Assembly: GCA_965203135.1 (NCBI GenBank) | Contig: CBDBBO010000001.1 | Location: 1,302,001-1,366,000 of the forward strand | DNA length: 64,000 nt | DNA from: CATOSD01 sp965203135 | GTDB taxonomy: Bacteria; Chloroflexota; Dehalococcoidia; Lucifugimonadales; CATOSD01 | Direction: 5' to 3' | Shown: one piece after another, positions 32,232-41,734 of the stretch | How the letters are laid out: each line of letters starts with the position of its first letter | Position numbering within the stretch: the first letter of the stretch is position 1 | Notes under the pieces: model-generated | The model's database searches: none | What the model saw: only the letters and a program-made list of their open reading frames with translations | Told to the model about the DNA's origin: nothing | Translations under genes and position numbers: made by a program

Positions 32232-33566
32232 ATGACGGGGCTATCACTCCTCTGGCTGGCGGTGTTGCTTGCAGTGTGGACACTGCTGCCCGCCGCGTGC
32301 GGGGAGGGCGTCACGGAGTTGGTGACGCCCATCGCGGCGCCCTCCCCGACCGCCGCGCCTGCGCCGACGCCCACGACCCTGCCCTCGCCTGCCGCCGCGC
32401 CGTCACCTGTGGCAGCACCCTCCCCGGTCGCCACTCCGTCGCCCGCGCCCGCCGTCGCAACACCGGAGCCGATTGAGGGAAGGCCCCTGGCGCCGGTGGC
32501 GTTGGAGCCTGCCTTCCCCGGCCTGGAGTTCGACCGGATGGTGTTGCTGACCTACCCGGACGACGGGTCCGACAGGCTGTTCGTGGTGCTCCAGCCGGGC
32601 CGCATCGTGGTGTTCCAGAACGACCCCGGCGTCGAGTCCGCGAGGACGTTCCTGGACATTCGCGAGCGTGTGAACGACTCCGGCAACGAGGAGGGTCTGC
32701 TCGGCCTGGCGTTCGATCCCGCGTTCGCCGACAACGGCCACTTCTACGTCAACTACACCGCGTCGGGCCCTCGACGTACCGTCGTCTCACGCTTCTCCGT
32801 GAGCGCGGGCGACCCAAACACGGCCGACGCCGACTCGGAGCTCGTCTTCCTGGAGGTGGCTCAGCCCTACCGCAACCACAATGGAGGCCACGTCGCGTTC
32901 GGCCCCGACGGCATGCTGTACGTCGGCCTCGGCGACGGCGGCTCCGGCGGCGATCCGCGCGGCAACGGCCAGGACACGTCCACGCTGCTGGGAAGCATCC
33001 TGCGCATCGACGTGAGCGCGCTGGACGAGACGGGAGGCTACGCCGTGCCGGCGGACAACCCGTTCGCGGGCGGCGACGGGACGGCGCGCGGGGAGATATG
33101 GGCCTACGGACTGCGCAATCCGTGGCGGTTCAGCTTCGACCGCGAGACGGGCGACCTGTGGGCCGCCGACGTGGGCCAGAACCGCTACGAGGAAATCGAC
33201 ATCATCCGGCCCGGCCTGAACTACGGCTGGAACGTGATGGAAGGCTCGAAGTGCTTCCGGCCCACGAACTGCGACACCCGCGGCCTGGAGATGCCGGTGG
33301 CCGAGTACGGGCGCGAGGGCGGCTGCTCGGTGACGGGCGGGTACGTCTACCGCGGTCGCCGGCTGCCCACGCTGTACGGCGCCTACCTGTACGCCGACTT
33401 CTGCAGCGGCAAGATCTGGGCGCTGCGACACGACGGCGCTACTGTCACCGAGCAGATGCTCATCGCGGACACCAGCCTGTCCATCTCATCGTTCGGCGAG
33501 GACCCGTCCGGCGAGGTCTACGTGCTCACGTTCGAGGGGGCGATCTACCGGTTTGCGGGGCGGTAG
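32232..33566 (+). CDS. PQQ-type glucose/sorbosone dehydrogenase, lipoprotein
   Basis: The protein of about 444 residues starts with a lipoprotein signal (LLPAAC, Cys near 24) and an Ala/Pro/Thr linker of about 60 residues. A six-bladed propeller of the GSDH family (PF07995) follows. Markers are GLEFDRMVLLTYPDDGSDRLFVV, EEGLLGLAFDPAF, RNHNGGHVAFGPDGMLYVGLGDGG, IWAYGLRNPWRFSFD and DVGQNRYEEID. Such proteins oxidise sugars with PQQ outside the cytoplasm; some relatives only bind. ATG 32232 is chosen because the signal peptide starts there; the frame is open 40 codons further upstream. No ribosome site is obvious. Confidence 0.88.
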   Translation: MTGLSLLWLAVLLAVWTLLPAACGEGVTELVTPIAAPSPTAAPAPTPTTLPSPAAAPSPVAAPSPVATPSPAPAVATPEPIEGRPLAPVALEPAFPGLEFDRMVLLTYPDDGSDRLFVVLQPGRIVVFQNDPGVESARTFLDIRERVNDSGNEEGLLGLAFDPAFADNGHFYVNYTASGPRRTVVSRFSVSAGDPNTADADSELVFLEVAQPYRNHNGGHVAFGPDGMLYVGLGDGGSGGDPRGNGQDTSTLLGSILRIDVSALDETGGYAVPADNPFAGGDGTARGEIWAYGLRNPWRFSFDRETGDLWAADVGQNRYEEIDIIRPGLNYGWNVMEGSKCFRPTNCDTRGLEMPVAEYGREGGCSVTGGYVYRGRRLPTLYGAYLYADFCSGKIWALRHDGATVTEQMLIADTSLSISSFGEDPSGEVYVLTFEGAIYRFAGR

Positions 33567-33635
33567 GGTACCATATTTGATCAAGACTTCGATAGCAGAA
33601 CCAATCAGCAGAGACGTTCAGGTGTAAGAAGAACC

Positions 33636-35714
33636 ATGTCCTACAACGCACAAAGAGCTCTTGAGTTGCTTCGCACGGGGTCCGGTATCCCAGACGCTCA
33701 GTTTCGCGAAGGCCAGTTGGAAGCAATACGGCACGTCGTAGAGGGAAGAGGGCGGATGCTTGTTGTCCAGAAGACCGGCTGGGGCAAGAGTTTTGTGTAC
33801 TTCATCGCAACCCGACTATTGCGAGATTCAGGATTGGGTCCTGCATTGCTGATATCCCCGTTGCTTTCTCTAATGAGGAATCAGATAGCAGCCGCAGAGC
33901 GTATGGGTGTACATGCGGTCACAATCAACTCAACCAACACCGATGAGTGGGTGGCTGTGGAGCAAAAGCTCCGAAATGACGAGGTGGACATTCTGCTGAT
34001 TTCCCCCGAGCGTCTCGCGAACGAAGACTTCAGGGGAAGAGTTCTAGCAGACATAGCCGGACGAATCTCGCTAATGGTCATCGACGAAGCTCATTGCATC
34101 TCGGACTGGGGCCACGATTTCCGGCCTGACTACAGATGGATAGAAGGAATCTCCAGCAGCCTGCCACAAAATTTCCGGTTGCTTGCCACAACTGCAACAG
34201 CGAATGATCGAGTGATGGACGATCTAAAGGAAGTGCTTGGCCCAAGTCTTCATGTGCTGCGGGGAGAGTTGAACCGGCCTTCGCTCGTTCTGCAAACCAT
34301 CAGGCTTCCTACGCAAGCAGAGCGATTGGCATGGATTGCCGACCGACTGGCAACAGTTCCCGGCAGCGGGATCATCTACACCCTGACTATTCGAGATGCC
34401 AACCGAGTGGCCGAATGGCTACAATCCCGCGGTCTCGCTGTCCATTCCTATTCCGCGAGGTCAGACAATAGAGAGGAGTTGGAAGACCTGCTGCTGGAGA
34501 ATCGCATCAAAGCCCTTGTCGCCACCCCGGCGCTGGGCATGGGATTCGACAAGCCTGATCTGGCATTCGTGATCCACTATCAGACCCCTGGCTCCGTAAT
34601 AACCTACTATCAGCAGGTCGGGCGTGCAGGCAGAGCCATCGACGCGGCTTATGGAGTGCTCCTGAGCGGCACGGAGGACACTGAGATCACTGATTACTTT
34701 ATCCGCAGTGCCTTTCCAACGGAAGACGAAGTGGATCTGATCATGGGAGCCTTGGAAGATGAGCCTGAGGGGCTTACAGTGCCCCAACTCCTTCACAGAG
34801 TCAATGTCAGCCAGCGGAGAATTGAGCAAACCATCAAGTTGCTGTCTCTCGAGTCTCCCGCTCCAATTGCCAAGGTTGGGAGCAAATGGCAACTCGCTCC
34901 AGTGCAGCTGAGCGATGAATTCTGGGACCGCGCAAGACGACTCAGGGTTCTGCGTGTTGAAGAACAAGGGCAAATGCAAGAGTACGTCGCGCTGGACTCA
35001 GGGCACATGGATTTCCTGATTAGAGCGCTGGATGGGCGTCCAGAAGCCACGGAACAATCCCGATTGGTGGAACTTCCGGAAACCGTCAGTAAGGAAACGA
35101 TCCAGAAAGCAGTTAGATTTCTACGTCGAACTGGCTTGGACATCCCACCGCGCAAACGGTGGCCCGGGGGCGGTCTAACTGAGTATGGAGTTCGTGGCGG
35201 CATCCCTAAAGAGCAAAGGGCTGAAGTAGGTAAGTCTCTCTGCTTTTGGGGCGATGCTGGATGGGGCAACCTGGTGCGCACGGGCAAATATATGCACAGC
35301 AACTTTTCAGACGAACTGGTTGCGGCCTCAGCTGAGTTGATTAAGGAATGGAACCCCGAACCAGGCCCCACATGGGTTACCTGTATTCCTTCGGGCCGTC
35401 ATCCCTCGTTGGTGCCTGACTTCGCTAGGCGACTGGCCCATGCGCTAGGGCTACCGTTCACAGCCAGCCTTATCAAGATCGACCAAAGGCTTGAGCAGAA
35501 AGAGATGGCCAACAGTACACAGCAGGCCCTCAACGTTGACGGCTCCCTCGACGTCGTCGGGGGTGGGCTCATGCAGGGACCGGTCCTGCTGGTAGACGAT
35601 ATGGTAGACTCACGCTGGACATTCACTGTTGCCTCCTGGCTTCTGAGAAGTCGGGGCTGCCAGGAAGTGTGGCCATTCGCGCTTGCAGATGCCGGGACAG
35701 GTGGAGGCCGATGA
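33636..35714 (+). CDS. RecQ-like DEAH helicase fused to a phosphoribosyltransferase domain
   Basis: This 692-residue protein has a RecQ-like superfamily 2 core. The Walker A variant is KTGWGKS (K51), the DEAH box is VIDEAHCISDWGHDFRPDYR (D150-H153), motif III is ATTATAN, and the C-terminal helicase motifs include ALGMGFDKPDL and QQVGRAGR. A winged-helix-like region follows (about 370-500), then a type I phosphoribosyltransferase-like domain with the PRPP loop VLLVDDMVDSRWT at 650-662, where the usual Gly is Arg. The RecQ zinc and HRDC parts are not evident. It overlaps the DprA-like gene by four bases (ATGA). The pairing recalls ComF/DprA and the ShosTA anti-phage module. GC content is lower than around it, suggesting transfer. 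Confidence 0.88.
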   Translation: MSYNAQRALELLRTGSGIPDAQFREGQLEAIRHVVEGRGRMLVVQKTGWGKSFVYFIATRLLRDSGLGPALLISPLLSLMRNQIAAAERMGVHAVTINSTNTDEWVAVEQKLRNDEVDILLISPERLANEDFRGRVLADIAGRISLMVIDEAHCISDWGHDFRPDYRWIEGISSSLPQNFRLLATTATANDRVMDDLKEVLGPSLHVLRGELNRPSLVLQTIRLPTQAERLAWIADRLATVPGSGIIYTLTIRDANRVAEWLQSRGLAVHSYSARSDNREELEDLLLENRIKALVATPALGMGFDKPDLAFVIHYQTPGSVITYYQQVGRAGRAIDAAYGVLLSGTEDTEITDYFIRSAFPTEDEVDLIMGALEDEPEGLTVPQLLHRVNVSQRRIEQTIKLLSLESPAPIAKVGSKWQLAPVQLSDEFWDRARRLRVLRVEEQGQMQEYVALDSGHMDFLIRALDGRPEATEQSRLVELPETVSKETIQKAVRFLRRTGLDIPPRKRWPGGGLTEYGVRGGIPKEQRAEVGKSLCFWGDAGWGNLVRTGKYMHSNFSDELVAASAELIKEWNPEPGPTWVTCIPSGRHPSLVPDFARRLAHALGLPFTASLIKIDQRLEQKEMANSTQQALNVDGSLDVVGGGLMQGPVLLVDDMVDSRWTFTVASWLLRSRGCQEVWPFALADAGTGGGR

Positions 35715-36994
35715 ATAGCTCTTTGTCACCCGATACTGAGGTAACCCTGCTGCTTACCGCGCCCTTGCTGATTGTAGGACGTAAGCGTGAGCAGGACGAC
35801 TCACCGCGCCGCCTCACGCCAAGCGAATACACGAAGCTCGTACAACGCATTCGAGACTGTGGTCGACAGCTTGGCGACCTGATAGGGCCGGAAGGCGCAG
35901 ATATCCTGGAGGAGTGTCAGAGAGGGCTTGAGCGTGAGCACCTTCAGGGACTGCTTGGGCGTGGATTTCAACTCTCACAAGCCTTGGAACACTGGAGAGC
36001 CAGATCCATATGGGTGATTAGTCAAGCAGACCAAGACTACCCTTCGAGAGTAGCGCAGAAGCTGGGGAAATCCGCGCCCCCAGTCATATACGGCTGTGGT
36101 GACAGAGAGTTGCTTGAACGTGGGGGACTTGCCGTAGTCGGGTCGCGCCAGGTCAGCGATCGGGTGATCGAGTACGCCGAACAGACGGGACAGTCCGCGG
36201 CGCTGGCCGACTGCACCATTGTCTCGGGAGGGGCAAGAGGTGTAGATCAAGCCGCGATGAGGGGGGCATTAAACGGGGGCGGCGCCGCGGTCGGTGTACT
36301 GGCCGATGGACTGGAAAAATCCGTGATGCAGCGTGAGAATCGGGCCGTGTTGATGGACGGCCGACTTACGCTGATATCACCGTTTGATCCGAGGGTAGGC
36401 TTCGCCGTGGGAAACGCCATGAGGCGGAACAAGCTGATTTATGCTCTGGCAGACGTAGGCCTCGTAGTCGAGTCAGATCACAAGAAGGGCGGAACCTGGA
36501 CGGGTGCTGCCGAGCAGTTGAAGAAGCTACGGTCCGTGCCACTCTATGCTCGCGTAGATGGGCCGAGCAGCAAAGGTCTGGAAGCACTTCTGGAGATGGG
36601 CGCCCGACCGTGGCCGAATCCCCAGTCTCCAGACGACTTCAAGATGGTTCTGTCAGACCGTCAGATTTGCTCCGAAGCGGAGAGCCTCTGGAAGAGTGCG
36701 TTTGAGTCAGATAACTTAGGTGTAGCCACATCCGTCAATGCTGACAGTGCGGAACTAACTCGCCCCGATCTTCCCAGTGAAAGCACAGATGTCCAAGAAC
36801 ATGCGGCTTCTGAGGCGCTCTTCAAGTGTGTCGAGGAGTTGTTAGATTCTATCGATACCCCCACTTCAGAGTCCGCCGTAGCTTCGTTCCTCCAAGTTTC
36901 AACACCCCAGGCCAGAGAGTGGCTGAAACGCTTGGTTGCAGAGGGAAAATATAGGCGGTCCACTCGACCTGTTCGCTATGACCGTGTCCTTTAG
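35711..36994 (+). CDS. dprA: DprA/Smf-like DNA-processing protein
   Basis: This 427-residue protein has the DprA Rossmann-like domain: AVVGSRQVSD (141-150), IVSGGARGVDQAAM (170-183), VGVLADGLEK (194-203) and RNKLIYALAD (239-248). A C-terminal winged-helix region is at about 360-425 (ESAVASFLQVSTPQAREWLKRL). DprA proteins load RecA on single-stranded DNA; the DprA-like antitoxin ShosA instead controls a phosphoribosyltransferase toxin. Here the start ATG 35711 overlaps the stop of the helicase-PRTase gene, with GGAGG inside that gene, so the two are translated together. The N-terminal 100 residues are unlike standard DprA. Confidence 0.9.
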   Translation: MNSSLSPDTEVTLLLTAPLLIVGRKREQDDSPRRLTPSEYTKLVQRIRDCGRQLGDLIGPEGADILEECQRGLEREHLQGLLGRGFQLSQALEHWRARSIWVISQADQDYPSRVAQKLGKSAPPVIYGCGDRELLERGGLAVVGSRQVSDRVIEYAEQTGQSAALADCTIVSGGARGVDQAAMRGALNGGGAAVGVLADGLEKSVMQRENRAVLMDGRLTLISPFDPRVGFAVGNAMRRNKLIYALADVGLVVESDHKKGGTWTGAAEQLKKLRSVPLYARVDGPSSKGLEALLEMGARPWPNPQSPDDFKMVLSDRQICSEAESLWKSAFESDNLGVATSVNADSAELTRPDLPSESTDVQEHAASEALFKCVEELLDSIDTPTSESAVASFLQVSTPQAREWLKRLVAEGKYRRSTRPVRYDRVL

Positions 36995-37035
36995 GTAATA
37001 CCCGGCCCACACGCCGGGATGAAGGAGGAACCACC

Positions 37036-37776
37036 ATGCCACACTACACCAGGGGCGACGTCCGCATCCGTTACGAGGAGTCCGGGTCGGGTTTCCCGCT
37101 GCTGACCACGCCCGGCGGAGGGCTGAACTCCATCGTCGCCGGCTGGCCGTCACAGGTGTTCGACGCCATGGCGCTGTTCAGCGACGACTTCCGCTGCATC
37201 ACCATGGACCAGCGCAACGCGAGCGGCGGGGAGTCCAGCGGCCCGGTCGACGTCGACGACCCCTGGGGCGCGCTCGCCGCCGACCAGCTCGGCGTGATGG
37301 ACCACCTGGGCATCGACAAGTTCCTGTTCATGGGCTACTGCATCGGCGGGCCGTTCGCGCTCAAGCTCATCGAGCGCGCGCCCGACCGCGTGGTCGCCGC
37401 CGTGCTGTGCCAGCCCGTGGGCCACGCCAGCAAGACGCCCGACGCCATGTACGATTCCGGCCTCGCATGGGGCGCGGAACTGCGCGAGCGGCAACCGGAC
37501 GTGACGCAGGAGACGATCGAGCAGTACCTGCACAATCTTTACCGCGTCCAGCCCGACTTCATGTACAGCGTGTCGCGGGACTTCGCCCGCGCGTGCCAGA
37601 CACCGCTGCTGGTGCTGCCGGACGACACGCCCGCGCACTCCTACGAGGCCGCGATGGACTTGGTGGAGCTAGCGCCCAACGCGCAGGTCACCGAGTACCC
37701 CTGGAAAGAGTCGAAAGACACCTACGACAGGACCATCGCGCAGGTGCGCGAGTTCCTGCTGGCGCACGTAGTCTAG
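37036..37776 (+). CDS. Alpha/beta hydrolase with Cys at the nucleophile position
   Basis: This 246-residue alpha/beta-fold protein has a PGGG oxyanion region (26-29). Its nucleophile elbow reads GYCIGG, so C102 replaces the usual Ser, as in dienelactone hydrolase. The acid is probably one of the Asp in LVLPDDTPAH. No His is found where the third triad member is expected (the PWKESKDTYDRT region), so catalysis may differ from the family or be lost. AGGAGG lies ahead of ATG 37036. It follows the helicase/DprA pair closely but its GC is back to the chromosomal level, so it is probably not part of that unit. Confidence 0.82.
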   Translation: MPHYTRGDVRIRYEESGSGFPLLTTPGGGLNSIVAGWPSQVFDAMALFSDDFRCITMDQRNASGGESSGPVDVDDPWGALAADQLGVMDHLGIDKFLFMGYCIGGPFALKLIERAPDRVVAAVLCQPVGHASKTPDAMYDSGLAWGAELRERQPDVTQETIEQYLHNLYRVQPDFMYSVSRDFARACQTPLLVLPDDTPAHSYEAAMDLVELAPNAQVTEYPWKESKDTYDRTIAQVREFLLAHVV

Positions 37777-37786
37777 GACGTAGGCG

Positions 37787-38530
37787 CTATCGGCGGCAGG
37801 TCCGCCTTGCGATGGTGATGATCTCCGGGCTCGTATCCGTCAATTCCTGCCGCTCCCAGCCGCCAAACTGCTCTTCGATGGCCAGGCCCGCTTCAGAGAG
37901 GAACGATGCCAGCGAGTCGGCGTCAAGAAACCTCAGCGTGCTGCGACTGAACCGGGGTCGGGCCCAGCCTGGACTGGTGAAGGTGGTAGTGAACGAGACT
38001 CGGTCTTCGGCAACGGGTAACTCGACCTCATTAGCCATTCGCACCCTGCGACCTTCGTGCACGATCTCCACGGAATGTTCGGGGGTCCACCCCTCCCACG
38101 CCCGGGCCAGTGGATTGCGGGTCTCAAAAGCGAAGCGCCCGTCTTCGGTGAGAGCGGAACGTATCGCGGCAAGCGAGTCTCGCAGCTGGTCGTCCTCGAC
38201 GAACACCTGGAATGCGTGACCGCTCATCACGACGAGGTCGAACTCCCGACACCAGTCGACTGAACCCAGGTCGCCAAGGACCCACTCCACGTCGGTCCGT
38301 TTCTTCCGCGCCTGCCGGAGCATCGCCTCTGCGGGATCGAGCCCGCACAGTCGCCCCGTGTGCCCGGACTCTCGCGCCAGGCGCAGCAGTTCTCCTGTAC
38401 CGCAGCCAACGTCGAGCACGCTCCTCGCAGATAACACCCATGGAAGGTAAAACTCGAAGTCGTGAACTCCCGGGTTGAGCGCGTCGTACAATTCCGCCAG
38501 CCAGTCGTCGGAAAAGAGATTATCTACCAT
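37787..38530 (-). CDS. SAM-dependent methyltransferase
   Basis: The protein of about 247 residues has a class I methyltransferase fold. Motif I is SVLDVGCGTGELLRLARE, the acidic loop is CGLDPAEAML, the next motif LGDLGSVDW, then FDLVVMSGHAFQVF and the FAFETRNP strand. The C-terminal part is that of methyltransferase-25-like small-molecule enzymes. Substrate unknown. ATG 38530 is preferred; its ribosome site GAGGA lies within a diverged copy of a dispersed repeat (38530-38554). It lies 49 bp downstream of the BNR-repeat gene on the same strand. Confidence 0.88.
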   Translation of the reverse strand: MVDNLFSDDWLAELYDALNPGVHDFEFYLPWVLSARSVLDVGCGTGELLRLARESGHTGRLCGLDPAEAMLRQARKKRTDVEWVLGDLGSVDWCREFDLVVMSGHAFQVFVEDDQLRDSLAAIRSALTEDGRFAFETRNPLARAWEGWTPEHSVEIVHEGRRVRMANEVELPVAEDRVSFTTTFTSPGWARPRFSRSTLRFLDADSLASFLSEAGLAIEEQFGGWERQELTDTSPEIITIARRTCRR

Positions 38531-38554
38531 AGATTCCTCGACCGTTCGGAATGG
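38530..38554. repeat. TAGATTCCTCGG-type repeat, diverged copy
   Basis: TAGATTCCTCGACCGTTCGG then AATGGC. It lacks four bases in the middle compared with copies 1-3. Read on the minus strand it supplies GAGGAATCT directly before the methyltransferase ATG. Confidence 0.65.
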
Positions 38555-38578
38555 CAACAAGGCGGTGCCGGAGCGCGC

Positions 38579-41500
38579 CTAGGAAGTCGGCACTATCGGC
38601 GGCAGGTCCAGCTCGGACACCAGGTCGCCGAACTCGTCGAGGTCGCTGTCGATCACCTCGCGCAGCCGCTCCAGGTGCGTGTCCACGCTGCCGGAGAACT
38701 CCCCGAACGCCTCCACCGACTGCTCGGTGGGCGTGCCGATCGCGCTGGTCACCACGCTGCTGACGGCGCGGAGCTTGGCGTTGAGCCGCGACGGATACCG
38801 CATGAAGTCCGCCCTGGACTTGATGCTGGTCTGGATAAGCTCGGACTCGATGGCGGACAGCTTCTCCCTGAGGCTGCCGGCGGCCTCGGCGACCGCGTCG
38901 GTGCGACCCTCGGCGCGCCTCTCCCACTCCTCCATCTGCGTGTAGACGCTCCGGATGCGCTGAATGGCGTCGTTAGCCTCCGACAGGCTGTCGCGAATCT
39001 CTATCAGCGTGTTGAAGCGGTCTTCGAGCTCCTCCTGGCTGGCGGACACGCGCGGGTCTTTCAGAATCTCGAACGTCTGGCTGTAGACCTGGCCGCCAGC
39101 CGCCAGCGCCACCTGGTACGTGCCCGGCGGCGCCTCCGGCCCTAGGTCGTTCGCGTAGAACACGTTCAGCGAGGGATCGCCCTCCAGCGTCTTCGGGCCA
39201 GGGTAGCGCATGTCCCAGACGAACCGGTTCATCCCCCGCGCGACCGGCACGTGCTGCCCCGTTCCCGATCCACTCGTGTAGCTCGCTATCTCCCGACCGG
39301 CGGCGTCGGCGAACGTCAGCGTCACCTCGCCCTCCGGCTCTTCGCCCATGTAGTAGTACACCGAGACTCCCCTGTGCGGGTTGTCGCCGGCGTCGACGTG
39401 GGCGCGGTACTGGCCGCCGTCGGCCCTTTGCCGGACGTAGAAGGCGGTGCCGCCGTGGGCGTCCACCTGGTAGTTCTTCGCGCCGGGAATCGGGGGAAGC
39501 GGAGCGAAGACCGCGGGCTCCACGTCCTGGACGGTGTCCTTCGGCCCGAACAGGTGGGCGTCGGATTCGGCTGTACGCTCGTTGGCCTGGCGCAGCGGCG
39601 TCACGTCGTCCAGGACCCAGAACGACCGACCGTGCGTGCACGCCACCAGCTCGTCGCCCTTGACCGCCAGGTCGTACAGCGGCGCGATGGGCAGGTTGAG
39701 CTGCAGCTTCTGCCACGACTCGCCGCCGTCGAAGGACACGTACAGCCCGAACTCGGTGCCCGCGTACAACAGCCCCGGCCTCACCGGGTCCTCCCGCACC
39801 ACCCGCGTGAAGTCCTCCGGCCCTATGCCGTCGGTGATCTTGCGCCAGGTGTTGCCGTAGTCCTCTGTCTTGTAGATGTATGGGCTGTAGTCGTCCAGCT
39901 TGTAGCGGTAGGCCGCCACGTAGGCGGTGGCAGCGTCGTGGTGGGACACCTCGATGAACGCCACGGTCGTCCACTCCGGCAGGTCGGGCGGCGTCACGTT
40001 CTCCCAGGTCTGCGCGCCGTCGCGGGAGATGTGTATCAGCCCGTCGTCGGAGCCTGCCCAGAACACGCCCTGCTCGTGGGGCGACTCGGTGAACGCGAAG
40101 ATGGTGCAGTAGGTCTCCGCGCCACTCACGCCCTGCACCGTGACCGGACCGCCGGACACCTCCAGCTTGGAGGGGTCGTTCCGGGTCAGGTCGGGGCTTA
40201 TCGCCTCCCAGCTCTGACCCTCGTTGGTGGAGCGGAACACCAGGTTGCCGGTGCAGTAGAGCACGTCCGGGTCGTGCGGCGAGATGACGATGGGGTAGGT
40301 CCAGTGGAAGCGGTACTTCTCGTCCTTGGGCGCCCAGCCCCAGGTCTCCTCCGGCCACACGGTGATGAGCTCGATGTGGTCGCCCAGCGCGTGGTCTGAG
40401 CGCAGCAGGTTGCCCCCGCCGCCCGCGGAGGAGCCGATGCCGCCGGAATAGACAACGTTGGGGTTGTCGGGCCGGACGGCGATGTGGCCGCTCTCCGACG
40501 TGCCGGTCATGTAGCAGGCGCTGAGAGGGATGGAGCTGTCGTCGCTCCTGCTGGGAACGCTGATGGCGCTGTTGTCCTGCTGGGTGCCGTACACGCGGTA
40601 CGGGTACTGGTTGTCCACGTCCAGGTGGTAGAAGCAGGCCGTGGGCTGGTTGTAGATGCTGGACCAGCTTCCGCCGCCGTTGAACGTGACCGTCGCGCCG
40701 CCGTCGCTCGCCTCGATCATGCGCCTGGGGTTGCGCGGGTCGATCCACAGGTCTTGGTGGTCGCCGTGCGGCATCGGTATCTGCTCGAAGTTGCGGCCGC
40801 CGTCGTTGGACACGTAGAAGAAGCTGTCCATAACCCACACCGTCTCCGGGTCCTGCGGGTGCGCGAACACGTGGGTGTGATACCAGGGCCGGCCGCGGCC
40901 GTCGGTGTTGTTGACCATCTCCCAGGACTCGCCACTGTCGTCGGAACGGTACAGGCCGCCGTCTTCCGCCTCCACCATCGCCCACACCCTGCCCTGCTTG
41001 GCGGGCGAGACGGCGACGCCGATGCGCCCCTTGATGCCTCCGGGGAGTCCGGGGTTGTCCGTCAGCTCGGTCCAGGTGTCCCCGCCGTCCGTGGACTTGT
41101 ACAGCCCGCTGTCGGGGCCTCCGCTGGAAATCTCCCAGGGGTTGCGGTAGACCTCCCAGATGGCGGCGTACAGGATGCGCGGGTTGTTCGGGTCCATGGA
41201 CAGGTCTGCGGCGCCCGCCTTGTCGCTCACGAACAGCACCCTCTCCCAGGTGTCGCCGCCGTCTCTGGATCGGAACACGCCCCGCTCGTCGTTGGGCCCC
41301 CAGGCGTGGCCCAGCGCCGCGACGTACACCAGGTCCGGGTCGTTGGGGTGGACGCGGACACGGAAGACGTGGCGAGTGTCGGACAGGCCCACGTGGCGCC
41401 AGGTCCTGCCCCTGTCGGTGGACCTGTACACGCCGTCGCCCGAGGAGACGTCGTTTCTGATGCAGGCCTCCCCCGTGCCGGCGTAGAGCACGTTGGGGTC

Positions 41501-41734
41501 CGACTCGGCCACGGCGACAGCGCCGACCGCGGAGGTCTTGAAGAAGCCGTCTGAGATGTTCTCCCAGTACGTGCCGCCGTCGTCGGTCTTCCAGACGCCG
41601 CCGTTGCACGCGCCGAAGTAGAATGTCATGGGGTCGTCGGGGTCGCCGACCGCGGCCACTGAGCGGCCGCCCCTGTGGGGGCCGATGCAGCGCCACTCCA
41701 TCGCCTGGAATACGTTCTGGTCTATCGTCGCCAT
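38579..41734 (-). CDS. BNR/Asp-box (sortilin-like) propeller protein
   Basis: The 1051-residue protein consists mainly of BNR/Asp-box repeats of the S-x-D-x-G-x-T-W kind (for example STDRGRTW, SRDGGDTW, STDGGDTW, SDDSGESW, SRDGAQTW, SFDGGESW), forming one or two beta-propellers over residues 10 to about 690. A beta domain and a helical C-terminal region of about 170 residues follow (EELEDRFNTLIEIRDSL onward). Homologues of this length are often exported, yet no signal peptide is visible from ATG 41734. It starts one base into the stop of the STAS gene (TGATG), so the two are coupled. Function unknown; the fold suggests binding of glycans or proteins. Confidence 0.85.
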   Translation of the reverse strand: MATIDQNVFQAMEWRCIGPHRGGRSVAAVGDPDDPMTFYFGACNGGVWKTDDGGTYWENISDGFFKTSAVGAVAVAESDPNVLYAGTGEACIRNDVSSGDGVYRSTDRGRTWRHVGLSDTRHVFRVRVHPNDPDLVYVAALGHAWGPNDERGVFRSRDGGDTWERVLFVSDKAGAADLSMDPNNPRILYAAIWEVYRNPWEISSGGPDSGLYKSTDGGDTWTELTDNPGLPGGIKGRIGVAVSPAKQGRVWAMVEAEDGGLYRSDDSGESWEMVNNTDGRGRPWYHTHVFAHPQDPETVWVMDSFFYVSNDGGRNFEQIPMPHGDHQDLWIDPRNPRRMIEASDGGATVTFNGGGSWSSIYNQPTACFYHLDVDNQYPYRVYGTQQDNSAISVPSRSDDSSIPLSACYMTGTSESGHIAVRPDNPNVVYSGGIGSSAGGGGNLLRSDHALGDHIELITVWPEETWGWAPKDEKYRFHWTYPIVISPHDPDVLYCTGNLVFRSTNEGQSWEAISPDLTRNDPSKLEVSGGPVTVQGVSGAETYCTIFAFTESPHEQGVFWAGSDDGLIHISRDGAQTWENVTPPDLPEWTTVAFIEVSHHDAATAYVAAYRYKLDDYSPYIYKTEDYGNTWRKITDGIGPEDFTRVVREDPVRPGLLYAGTEFGLYVSFDGGESWQKLQLNLPIAPLYDLAVKGDELVACTHGRSFWVLDDVTPLRQANERTAESDAHLFGPKDTVQDVEPAVFAPLPPIPGAKNYQVDAHGGTAFYVRQRADGGQYRAHVDAGDNPHRGVSVYYYMGEEPEGEVTLTFADAAGREIASYTSGSGTGQHVPVARGMNRFVWDMRYPGPKTLEGDPSLNVFYANDLGPEAPPGTYQVALAAGGQVYSQTFEILKDPRVSASQEELEDRFNTLIEIRDSLSEANDAIQRIRSVYTQMEEWERRAEGRTDAVAEAAGSLREKLSAIESELIQTSIKSRADFMRYPSRLNAKLRAVSSVVTSAIGTPTEQSVEAFGEFSGSVDTHLERLREVIDSDLDEFGDLVSELDLPPIVPTS

